Source: Acidobacteriota bacterium (GTDB lineage: Bacteria; Acidobacteriota; Vicinamibacteria; Vicinamibacterales; 2-12-FULL-66-21). From it: 49,472 nt of DNA. The notes under the pieces are model-generated. The model ran no database searches and had not been told where the DNA came from. It was given only the letters and a program-made list of their open reading frames with translations. The stretch spans positions 1-49,472 of the forward strand of contig JACPDI010000005.1 of the NCBI GenBank assembly GCA_016184105.1. Reading direction: 5' to 3'. The stretch's first letter is position 1. Each line of letters opens with the position of its first letter. Positions 26,060 to 33,821 of the stretch are shown in pieces. The position numbers and the translations under genes are program-made.

Positions 26060-27517
26060 ATGACACGGGTGCCAGGGGGGCGGGACGGCGCTGACATGGT
26101 GGCGACTTCGGGCGCCTTGCTGGTCGGCGGACGATGGATCGATCGCGACGAGACGATCGAAGTTCGCAACCCGCTCGACGGCACCCTCGCCGGGCGCGTG
26201 CCCAGGGGAACCGTCGCGGACGTCGACGAGGCCATTCGGTCGGCGGTCGACGCCCTGCGGACCGATTTTCCGGTGCACGCGCGCTGTGACGTGCTGCTCC
26301 GGGCGGCCGCCCTGATCGAACAACGGCAGGACGAGTACGCCTGGCACATTGCCGCCGAAGGGAGTAAGACCATTCGCGAAGCGCGGCGCGAGCCGCCGCG
26401 CGCGGCGCAGATCCTCCGGCTCGCCGCCGAGGAGGGGCGCCGTCTGGCCGGCGAGACCCTGCCGTTCGACAGCCGCGTGGGCTCCGAGAACCGCGTCGGC
26501 TACTACTTCCGCGTGCCGGTCGGCGTGATCGGTGCGATCACCCCCTTCAACGATCCGCTGGCCAGCGCCGCGCACAAGGTGGCGCCGGCGCTCGCCGGCG
26601 GCAATGCCGTCGTCTTGAAGCCGGCGTCGCGGACGCCGCTGTCGCCCTACCAGCTCGCGCGCGATCTCACCGAGGCCGGCCTGCCGCCGGGGCGTCTGAA
26701 CGTCGTCTTCGGCGGCGGCCACGATCTGGGCGATGCGCTCGTCTCGGATCCGCGCGTCCGCATGGTCACGTTCACCGGCGGGCTGGCCGCCGGCGCGCGC
26801 GTCACGCGAAACGCCGGGATCAAGAAGCTGTCGCTCGAGCTGGGGTCGAATTCAGCCGTGATCGTGATGCCGGACGCCAACCTCGATCGCGCGGTGCGCG
26901 CGATCTCGGACGGCGCCTTCGCCCAGGCGGGACAGAACTGCCTCGGCGTGCAGCGCGTCCTGATCCATCGCGAGATCTACCACGCGTTCGCGGAGCGGTT
27001 CGTGGCGCACGTCGCCACGCTCCGCGCCGGATCGTCGATGGACGCGACGACCGACGTCTGCGCGATGATCAGCGAGCGCGAGGCGGAGCGCGTCGAGCAG
27101 TGGATTCGCGAGGCGGTGGACGGCGGCGCCACCGTGCTGGCGGGCGGCGGGCGCCGCGGCGCGCTCGTGCCGCCGACGGTCCTCTCGGGCGTGCCGCGCG
27201 GCGTGCGCCTCGACTCGGAGGAAGCGTACGGGCCGGTCGTGTCGCTGTACGAAGTCGGTTCGCTCGATGACGCCATCCAGGCGGCGAACGCCGTCAACTA
27301 CGGGTTGCACGCGGCCATCTTCACCGAACGCCTCAGCGACGCGTTTGCCGCAGCGCGGCGCCTGGAGGTGGGTGCCGTGATCGTGAACGACTCGACCGAC
27401 TACCGACTCGACGTGATGCCGTTCGGCGGCACGAAGATGAGCGGCATCGGCCGGGAGGGCATTCGCTTCGCGCTGCAGGAGATGACCGACACGCGCGTCG
27501 TGTGCCTGAACGTCTGA
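26060..27517 (+). CDS. NAD(P)-dependent aldehyde dehydrogenase
   Basis: A 485-residue ALDH-superfamily enzyme, cytoplasmic, oxidising an aldehyde to the acid. The oxyanion Asn lies in ITPFNDP (about 162), the nucleotide-binding turn is FTGGLAAG, the general base Glu is in LELGSN (about 260), and the nucleophile is C294 in GQNCLGVQR. The GQNCLGVQR form is typical of the phosphonoacetaldehyde/lactaldehyde-like clade, not classical retinal-type enzymes, but the substrate cannot be fixed. ATG 26060 follows GGGGTGA; ATG 26096 in frame is an alternative. One base separates its stop from the next ATG, showing an operon. Confidence 0.88.
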   Translation: MTRVPGGRDGADMVATSGALLVGGRWIDRDETIEVRNPLDGTLAGRVPRGTVADVDEAIRSAVDALRTDFPVHARCDVLLRAAALIEQRQDEYAWHIAAEGSKTIREARREPPRAAQILRLAAEEGRRLAGETLPFDSRVGSENRVGYYFRVPVGVIGAITPFNDPLASAAHKVAPALAGGNAVVLKPASRTPLSPYQLARDLTEAGLPPGRLNVVFGGGHDLGDALVSDPRVRMVTFTGGLAAGARVTRNAGIKKLSLELGSNSAVIVMPDANLDRAVRAISDGAFAQAGQNCLGVQRVLIHREIYHAFAERFVAHVATLRAGSSMDATTDVCAMISEREAERVEQWIREAVDGGATVLAGGGRRGALVPPTVLSGVPRGVRLDSEEAYGPVVSLYEVGSLDDAIQAANAVNYGLHAAIFTERLSDAFAAARRLEVGAVIVNDSTDYRLDVMPFGGTKMSGIGREGIRFALQEMTDTRVVCLNV

Positions 27518-27518
27518 C

Positions 27519-28595
27519 ATGAAACGTCCCACGCTGCGCTGCCGCGCCACCCTCGCGCTCGCGGGCGTCTGGCTCGGAGTCGCGACCGCCGCCGCTCAGG
27601 ACCAGACCACTTTCACCGTCGGCACCGCACGGGCGGCTCGCGGGCAGAAGGCGTTCGGCGCGATCGAGGTGCCCGCCGCTGCCGACGCGGGGCTGTCGAT
27701 TCCCGTCGCGGTGATCCACGGCCCCCGCCCGGGACCCGTGCTCGCGCTCGTCGCGGGCTCGCACGGGACCGAGTACGCGTCCATCCTTGCCGTCGTGCGG
27801 CTGATTCAGTCGCTGGAGCCGGCGTCGATCCGCGGCACCGTGATCGCCGTTCCGCTCGTCAACCCGCGGTCGTTTCACGCGATCGTGCCCCATCCCCACC
27901 CGGTGGACGGCAGGAACATGAACCGGCGCTATCCCGGGAGCGCCTCCGGCTCGCAGACCGACCGCGCGAGCGCTCTCATCACGCGCGAGGTCCTCGCACG
28001 GGCCGACTACCTGATCGACTTCCACGGCGGCGACCTCGACGAGAGCCTCTATCCGTTCGCGTACTGGCCGCGAACGGGACGCGAAGCCCAGGACGCCGCG
28101 TCCCGCGCCATGGTCCTCGCCTTCGGGATCGATCACATCGTCCTCTCGACGGTGCGTCCGCCGGACGCGTCGAACCTCACCAGCATCTCGGGCGCGTCGA
28201 GCGCCCGCGGCACGCCCACGATCATCGTCGAGGCGGGGCACGCGGGGACCACCGAGCCGGACGACATCCGCGTGCTGGTCGACGGGACCGCGAGCGTGAT
28301 GCGGCAGCTGGAGATGATCGACGGCCGGCCGGCGCCGATCGAGCGGCCGGTCTGGATCGATCGGATCGAGCGCGTGCCGGGCGGCACGAACGGCGTCTTC
28401 CAGCCGCTCGTGCGACGCGGACAGTACGTGGAAGCCGGAATGAAGGTGGGGATGGTGACCGACTATTTCGGCCGGAAGATTGCCGACGCCGTGTCGCCCG
28501 TCGCCGGCGTCGTCCTGTTCATCCGCGCGGTTCCGTCGATCGCCAGCGACGAGACGATTGCCTACATCGGCCCGCTCGCGCCGCCCCCCCGGTGA
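27519..28595 (+). CDS. Secreted succinylglutamate desuccinylase/aspartoacylase family
   Basis: A 358-residue M14-like zinc hydrolase with a signal peptide (1-27, ending ATAAAQD). The zinc ligands are GSHGTEY (H82, E85) and DFHGGD (H169); the carboxylate-binding RNMNRRYPG (132-140) and the general base Glu in IIVEAGH (about 237) are also present, so an active enzyme is expected. Family members remove acyl groups from N-acyl amino acids or act on related amides. Export to the periplasm separates it from the cytoplasmic arginine-pathway enzymes. Its ATG follows the dehydrogenase stop by one base. The natural substrate is unknown. Confidence 0.85.
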   Translation: MKRPTLRCRATLALAGVWLGVATAAAQDQTTFTVGTARAARGQKAFGAIEVPAAADAGLSIPVAVIHGPRPGPVLALVAGSHGTEYASILAVVRLIQSLEPASIRGTVIAVPLVNPRSFHAIVPHPHPVDGRNMNRRYPGSASGSQTDRASALITREVLARADYLIDFHGGDLDESLYPFAYWPRTGREAQDAASRAMVLAFGIDHIVLSTVRPPDASNLTSISGASSARGTPTIIVEAGHAGTTEPDDIRVLVDGTASVMRQLEMIDGRPAPIERPVWIDRIERVPGGTNGVFQPLVRRGQYVEAGMKVGMVTDYFGRKIADAVSPVAGVVLFIRAVPSIASDETIAYIGPLAPPPR

Positions 28596-28600
28596 CAGGC

Positions 28601-28643
28601 TCGAGGAGCTGCCGCTTCCCCGCGGGAGACGGCAACTCCTCGA
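28601..28643. terminator. Bidirectional hairpin terminator
   Basis: Fourteen-base arms (TCGAGGAGCTGCCG paired with CGGCAACTCCTCGA, one mismatch) surround an inner TCCC-CGC-GGGA hairpin. It lies between two convergent genes, 5 bases after one stop and 18 bases before the other, and can serve both strands. It lacks T tracts. Confidence 0.6.
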
Positions 28644-28661
28644 CGAGATGCCGGGCTTTGC

Positions 28662-30026
28662 CTACCGCCGGTTCCAGCCCTTGATCGGGCCGGGGTTCAG
28701 GAACTTCTCGGGCTCGATCCGGCCGTTGCGCTTGTAGACGACGCCGTTCTTCATGACGAACTGCACGTTGCGCAGCGAGTCGATGTCGTCGAGCGGGTTG
28801 CCGGGGACGGCGATGAGGTCGGCGTACAGGCCGGGTTTGATCGGACCGCGCTCGGCGATGAGGTCGGCCGCCTTGTAGCCGTTGATCGTCATCGCCTTCA
28901 GGATGTCCGCGTTCGGGATGCCGGCGGCCTTCCAGGTGCGCAGGAAGTCGATCGTCAGATCCCCCCGCGTCATCCAGCTCCCGTCGTCGCGCTTCATCCG
29001 CTCGTTCCAGTAATCCATGTCGGTCGAGAACGTCACGAGGACGCCCTTCTCCCAGGCGCTGCGGAGCTGGGCGACAGCCTGCTGGAACGCCTGCTCGGTG
29101 CCGCGGTACCTGGTGAACGGCGTGTCGGTGCTGGCGAGGAACATGCCTTTCTTCGCCATCTGCGCGTGGTGCTCGGAGGTGACGGCCCGGCCGTGCGAGA
29201 TGATGTAGATGCCCGCGTCGATCGCGCGCTGGACCCCTTCGGGCGTCTGGCAGTGGCCGTCGACCTTGGCGCCTCCCTTGGCGGCCTCGCGGACGACCAG
29301 CTGCATGTCCTCGACCGAGTAGCCCCACGGCTTGCAGTCCACGCAGATCTTGATCGTCTTCGCGCCGAAGAGGAGGTTCTCGCGGACCGCGCGCGTGATC
29401 TCCTCGGGGCTGTTCGCATCGATGTACTCGGGGTACATGATGTCGTGGTGCTTGTACATTTCCGGGGTCGGCCAGTATTGGCCGCCCGTGCTGCCGATCA
29501 TCGGCCCGGAGGGGATCACGGTCGGTCCCGGCAGCCAGCCCTGCTCGATCGCCGCCCGCAGGGCGGTGTCCGCGTAGAGCGCGTTGTTGCCGACGTCGCG
29601 GATGACGGTGAAGCCCGAGGCGAGCAGCTGCATGCCGTTGGACGCGGCCTGGATGGCACGCAGCGGCGTCGAGTCCTGCACGTAGGTGTAGTAGTAGACG
29701 TTGTTTTCCGGGATCTCCTTGTAGGTGATCGCCATGTGTGTGTGCGCATCGACGAGCCCCGGGAGCACGGACATCTGCGAGAGGTCGATGACCTCCGCCC
29801 CCTGCGGGATCGGGAGGTTCGCGCCGACGGCCTTGATGCGATCCCCTTCGATCACGATGACCTGGTTGGCGGCGGCCGTGCCGGTCTCGGGATCGATCAG
29901 CCGCCCGGCCTTGATGACCCTGACAGCCGAACCTGGCGCCGGCGCGGCAGGCGCGGGCTGGGCCTGCGCGCAGATCGGCAGGAGGACCGCGAGAGTCGAC
30001 GCGAGCGTAACGGCACGGTTGAGCAT
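28662..30026 (-). CDS. Secreted amidohydrolase
   Basis: A 454-residue amidohydrolase-superfamily enzyme of the imidazolonepropionase-like branch, with a signal peptide (1-22, ending CAQAQ). Metal ligands: DAHTH (H95, H97), Lys in KTIKIC (K226), DGHCQ (H258), ISHGR (H278) and FSTDMD (D336). The full set supports catalysis on an amide or dipeptide-like bond. ATG 30026 has AAGGAGA upstream, and a promoter is visible at 30075-30103. It is divergent from the molybdenum-enzyme operon and may be co-regulated with it. It is a distant paralogue of the amidohydrolase at 5613-7049. Confidence 0.88.
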   Translation of the reverse strand: MLNRAVTLASTLAVLLPICAQAQPAPAAPAPGSAVRVIKAGRLIDPETGTAAANQVIVIEGDRIKAVGANLPIPQGAEVIDLSQMSVLPGLVDAHTHMAITYKEIPENNVYYYTYVQDSTPLRAIQAASNGMQLLASGFTVIRDVGNNALYADTALRAAIEQGWLPGPTVIPSGPMIGSTGGQYWPTPEMYKHHDIMYPEYIDANSPEEITRAVRENLLFGAKTIKICVDCKPWGYSVEDMQLVVREAAKGGAKVDGHCQTPEGVQRAIDAGIYIISHGRAVTSEHHAQMAKKGMFLASTDTPFTRYRGTEQAFQQAVAQLRSAWEKGVLVTFSTDMDYWNERMKRDDGSWMTRGDLTIDFLRTWKAAGIPNADILKAMTINGYKAADLIAERGPIKPGLYADLIAVPGNPLDDIDSLRNVQFVMKNGVVYKRNGRIEPEKFLNPGPIKGWNRR

Positions 30027-30074
30027 TGAACGTCTCCTTTTGAGCTGGGTGTCCCCCGAAGGTGAGCGCCCTGA

Positions 30075-30103
30075 TCAATATGTCCGGCGGCTCGCAGTGT
30101 CAA
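30075..30103 (-). promoter_or_regulatory. Sigma70 promoter for amidohydrolase gene
   Basis: On the minus strand a perfect TTGACA is followed after 17 bases by TATTGA. The start point would be near 30068, giving a 42-base leader that ends in AAGGAGA. CATATT, 15 bases from the -35, is an alternative -10. Confidence 0.55.
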
Positions 30104-30172
30104 GTGAATATTTCACGAATGAAGCTATGGTATGCCAGCCAGGCACGTTGTTTAGAAAACTAATCGATGCAG

Positions 30173-30194
30173 CGGATATTTCTGAACATATCCG
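30173..30194. promoter_or_regulatory. Inverted repeat in divergent gap
   Basis: CGGATAT and ATATCCG are perfect 7-base arms separated by 8 bases, in the 298-base gap between the amidohydrolase and the molybdenum-enzyme operon. The spacing suits a dimeric regulator site. No regulator gene is adjacent. Apart from this, the promoter at 30075-30103 and the duplicated start at 30297-30330, the gap shows little else. Confidence 0.4.
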
Positions 30195-30296
30195 ACGACA
30201 CGCGGGAGCGTCCACCATGACCTTTACAACCGCCGCACCCGCGCGTAACATCGCGAATCCCGACTCGTCCTGTTTCGCCCCTGGACCGTTCGAATC

Positions 30297-30330
30297 GGAG
30301 CATTCCCATGGCTGGAGCATTCCCATGGCC
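30297..30330 (+). repeat. Tandem duplication of ribosome site and ATG
   Basis: Two head-to-tail 17-base units (GGAGCATTCCCATGGCT, then the same ending C) each carry GGAG and an ATG 7 bases later. The first ATG (30308) is out of frame and opens a 17-codon frame that runs past the second; the second (30325) starts the iron-sulfur subunit. Confidence 0.75.
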
Positions 30331-31305
30331 GAAGACACGAAGTCGCCGGACGGTCCCGTGACGGATGACACGCCGGTCGAACCGGACGCCTGCGCTCTCC
30401 CGCGGCCGCTGACGCGTCGCGATTTCCTGGTCCGCAGCAACGCCGGCGCGGTCGCCGTCGGCGTGATGACCGGCGTGGGCTTCGCCGCCACGCTCGATCA
30501 GCGGGCCGCCAGGCCGGTCAGACCCGTGTCGCCGGCGGCCGCGCCGATGACGACGCGCCGCGTGACGCTCGACATCGACGGGAAGACGCGCGAGGTCACG
30601 GTGGATGTGCGCGAGAGCCTGTGGGAGACGCTGAACTATCAGCTCGGGCTGTCCAACGCGAACCTCGGATGCGACCGCGCGCAGTGCGGCGCGTGCACGG
30701 TGCTGGTGGACGGCAGGCCCGTCACCTCGTGCAGCATCCTGACGGCGCGACTGGGCCGCGGCCAGAAGATCCTGACGGTCGCCGGGATCACCCGCGGCCC
30801 GGGCGTCGAAGGGCTGCACCCGCTGCAGCGCGCCTTCTGGTTCGAGGGGGGGTTCCAGTGCGGGATCTGCACGCGGGGCGTCATCATGTCCGCCTACGCG
30901 TTGCTCGAGCGCAACCGGAACCCGACCGACGCGGACATCACGGAGGCGCTCGCCGGCAACATCTGTCGCTGCGGCGAATACGTGGGCATCATAAGCGCGG
31001 TCAGAAAGGCGGCCGCCGAGATGCGCGGCGAGCCGGTGACCTACAGCGCCGCGCCGAAGACCGGGATGACGGCCACGGCCGCGGCGGCACCCGCGGGCGA
31101 GAAGGCGTCGAAGCAGTTCGAGTTCGTGACGCCGCTCGGCACCATCGAGGTGTACGACGAGATCGCGCTCGAACTCAAGCAGACGCCCGGCATCGTGGAC
31201 GTCTCCGGCTCGGAGCGGACGATCGCCGTGACCTGGGATTCCGCGAGGCTGGACGAGGCCAGGGTGCGGCAGCTGCTCGCGCAGTCCGGGCATCCCGTCA
31301 GGTGA
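30325..31305 (+). CDS. Tat-exported [2Fe-2S] subunit, xanthine dehydrogenase family
   Basis: A 326-residue electron-transfer subunit like PaoA/CoxS. Tat signal with LTRRDFLV (RR at 31-32). Plant-type [2Fe-2S] cluster cysteines C116, C121, C124 and C136; the second cluster has C179, C182, C214 and C216. Usual members end shortly after the second cluster. Here residues about 262-326 add a small domain (TPGIVDVSG, TIAVTWD, LLAQSGHPV) with the betaalphabeta pattern of a heavy-metal-associated fold but without CxxC. ATG 30325 is chosen because it puts the Tat motif at a normal distance; an in-frame ATG at 30217 would push it to residue 67. It leads the FeS-Mo-FAD operon. Confidence 0.88.
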   Translation: MAEDTKSPDGPVTDDTPVEPDACALPRPLTRRDFLVRSNAGAVAVGVMTGVGFAATLDQRAARPVRPVSPAAAPMTTRRVTLDIDGKTREVTVDVRESLWETLNYQLGLSNANLGCDRAQCGACTVLVDGRPVTSCSILTARLGRGQKILTVAGITRGPGVEGLHPLQRAFWFEGGFQCGICTRGVIMSAYALLERNRNPTDADITEALAGNICRCGEYVGIISAVRKAAAEMRGEPVTYSAAPKTGMTATAAAAPAGEKASKQFEFVTPLGTIEVYDEIALELKQTPGIVDVSGSERTIAVTWDSARLDEARVRQLLAQSGHPVR

Positions 31306-31323
31306 GAGCCGAGGAGCCACGCG

Positions 31324-33813
31324 ATGATGGACCGAGTCGATGCGATGCGTGTCGTGCAGGAGCCGGCCTATGCCGCCAGCCTGACCGACGATCAATGGCG
31401 CGTGCTCGCGCTCGACCCGGCGTGGGACGAGCTCCTCGGTGAGTTTCATGAGCTTGTCGCGCCGGTCATCGCGCGGTACGGCGCGAAGCTCGGCATGCCC
31501 GAGCCCCAGGCGGTGCCTTCGGCGCCGGACGGCGTCGATCAGCAACGGTCGTTTGCGGTGGTCGGGCAGCGCGTCCCGCGGCTGCACGGGCTGGGTGTGG
31601 TCACCAGCCTCGGGCAGTACACCCAGAACATGCGCATGCCGGGAATGCTCCACACCCGGACGCTGCGCAGCCCGCACCCGCACGCCCGCGTCACGCGCGT
31701 CGATGCCAGCAAGGCCGAGGCGCTCCCCGGCGTCGCCGCCGTTCTGCACCGCGGCAATCTTCCGGCGGAGTACCGCGACGTCAGACTGGGGAGCGGCCCT
31801 CCGGACCGCTTCCTCTTCAACGAAGAAGTGTTCGAGGTCGGCGCCCCGATCGCCGTCGTCGCTGCGGAGAGCGAGCACGTCGCGGATCACGCGATCCGGC
31901 TGATCGAGGTCGGGTACGAGGTGCTGCCGGCCGTATTCGACGCGATGGAAGGCGCCCGCGCGTCGGCCCTCAAGCAGTGGGACAACCGGCAGAACGGGAC
32001 GATCCTCAGCGTGACGCCGCCGCTCGTCCGCGGCAATCCGGACGGCGGTCGCGCCGACACGACGATCGAGGCGGTCCTCACGCGCGCGACCGAGCAGCAC
32101 AACGCGCTGGAACTGACCAACTCGCTCATGTACTGGGATCAGGATCGTCTGGTCGCGCACTACACGAATCAGCACGCGCACGGCTCGCGCGGCGGGCTGT
32201 CGCAGGCGCTGAAGCTGCCGGCGAACCGCGTCCGCGTCGTCCAGAACGGGTACATGGGGTCGGGGTACGGCTACCGCTCCGGCATCGATCTCACCGAAGT
32301 GCACACGGCCATCCTGGCCCGCCTCACGGGCCGGCCGGTCAAGACGATGTATACGCGCGAGGAGGATTTCATCGCGCGCACCCACCGTCCCTCGTTCCGC
32401 AACGAGATGAAGCTCGGCGTGAACCGCGATGGCGCGATCCAGTTCGGCCACTTCCGGGTGTACGCCAACGTGGGTGCGCACCGCACCGGCGCCGCGAACG
32501 GATCCTGGTTCGCCTTCATCAACCTCTACAACATCCCGAACCTGAAGCTGGAAGCGATCGACGTCTTCACGAACAGCTACAAGGCGGGCCCGTACCGGTG
32601 CGTCAGCCATCCGAACGGCACGTTCGCGCTCGAGATGATGATCGAGAGGGCCGCCCACGCGATCGGGATGGACCCGGTGCAGTTCCGGCTGAAGAACATC
32701 AACGAGCAGGGGAATCCGGACACGAAGAAGCCCTTCAGCAATCCAGGCATCCGCGACTGCATCACGGCGGCGGCCGACCGCATCGCCTGGAAGCAGCGGT
32801 GGCACGAGCCGCGCGGCAGAGAAGTGCGGCCGGGCGTGTTCCACGGCATCGGGCTGGCCGCGCACGCGTGCAGCCACGGGGCCGGCACGAATCCCGCCAC
32901 CGGCCAGGTGATCGTGAACACCGACGGCAGCGTGCAGTGCGTGTCGGGCAGCACGGAGATCGGGTGCGGCCAGCGGACGCAGATGGCGATGATCGCGGCC
33001 GAGGCGCTGGGGGTGCCGCTCGATCAGGTGAGCATCGCCACCTACGTGGACACCGACAACACGACCGACGCCGGGAGCACGTCCGGCAGCCGCCAGACGA
33101 ACACCGGGGGGCGCGGGATGTACGAAGCCGCGATGGACGCCCGGCGACAGATTCTGGATCTCGCCGCGCAGAAGTTCGCGGCGGACGCGAAGCAGCGGAA
33201 CGAATCGCTGCAGGTGACGCCCGAACACCTCGAGCTGGCGAACGGCGAGGTGGTCCTCAAGGCGGATCCGTCGAAGAAGCTCGCGCTGCAGGCGGTGACT
33301 CAGGCCGCCGGCATGCCGATCCTCGGACGCGCGATCTACCGGCAGGACAACGACTGGGAGCGGACGGCCTGGGCGGCGCACGCGGTGGAGGTGGAGGTGG
33401 ACACGGGGACCGGCAGCGTCGCCGTCAAGAAGGTCGTGGCGGCCCACGACGTGGGGCGCGCCATCAACCCGTTCGCCGTCGAGCAGCAGATTCGCGGCGG
33501 CGTCGTGATGGCGCTCGGCGCCGTCTTCACCGAGGAGCTGCTGCAGGACGCGGCGACCGGGCTCCCGCTCAACCCCAACATGCTGGACTACCGCCCGCTC
33601 AGCATCGAGGACGCGCCCGGCCAGATCGAGGTCGTGATGATCGAGCGGCCGAAGGCGTACGGCGTCTTCGGTGCGCACGGGATCGGCGAGCCGCCGATGG
33701 GGCCGCCGGCGGCGGCGGTGGCGGCCGCCGTCCACAACGCGGTCGGCATCTGGATGGAGCACATGCCGATGACGCGCGAGAAGGTGTTGGCCGCGCTGAG
33801 GGCTCTGAGGTAG
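31324..33813 (+). CDS. Molybdopterin-binding catalytic subunit, xanthine dehydrogenase family
   Basis: An 829-residue large subunit with aldehyde oxidase a/b hammerhead (about 85-200) and molybdopterin-binding domains. The catalytic glutamate is in GIGEPPMGPP (about E789); Mo-site segments include NGYMGSGYGYRSG, YKAGPYRCVSHPNGTFALE and GSTEIGCGQRTQ. It hydroxylates an aldehyde or N-heterocycle with water, passing electrons to the FeS subunit. The first 75 residues (DDQWRVLALDPAWDEL region) precede the usual domain start and have no clear match. The protein has no signal, so it would be exported by the Tat-tagged FeS subunit, as in PaoABC. Substrate unknown. Confidence 0.9.
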   Translation: MMDRVDAMRVVQEPAYAASLTDDQWRVLALDPAWDELLGEFHELVAPVIARYGAKLGMPEPQAVPSAPDGVDQQRSFAVVGQRVPRLHGLGVVTSLGQYTQNMRMPGMLHTRTLRSPHPHARVTRVDASKAEALPGVAAVLHRGNLPAEYRDVRLGSGPPDRFLFNEEVFEVGAPIAVVAAESEHVADHAIRLIEVGYEVLPAVFDAMEGARASALKQWDNRQNGTILSVTPPLVRGNPDGGRADTTIEAVLTRATEQHNALELTNSLMYWDQDRLVAHYTNQHAHGSRGGLSQALKLPANRVRVVQNGYMGSGYGYRSGIDLTEVHTAILARLTGRPVKTMYTREEDFIARTHRPSFRNEMKLGVNRDGAIQFGHFRVYANVGAHRTGAANGSWFAFINLYNIPNLKLEAIDVFTNSYKAGPYRCVSHPNGTFALEMMIERAAHAIGMDPVQFRLKNINEQGNPDTKKPFSNPGIRDCITAAADRIAWKQRWHEPRGREVRPGVFHGIGLAAHACSHGAGTNPATGQVIVNTDGSVQCVSGSTEIGCGQRTQMAMIAAEALGVPLDQVSIATYVDTDNTTDAGSTSGSRQTNTGGRGMYEAAMDARRQILDLAAQKFAADAKQRNESLQVTPEHLELANGEVVLKADPSKKLALQAVTQAAGMPILGRAIYRQDNDWERTAWAAHAVEVEVDTGTGSVAVKKVVAAHDVGRAINPFAVEQQIRGGVVMALGAVFTEELLQDAATGLPLNPNMLDYRPLSIEDAPGQIEVVMIERPKAYGVFGAHGIGEPPMGPPAAAVAAAVHNAVGIWMEHMPMTREKVLAALRALR

Positions 33814-33821
33814 GAGCGCCC

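Noticed and set aside
30217-30324. Earlier in-frame ATG for the FeS subunit
   Set aside because: It would put the twin-arginine motif at residue 67, too far from the N-terminus, and the added residues look non-conserved.
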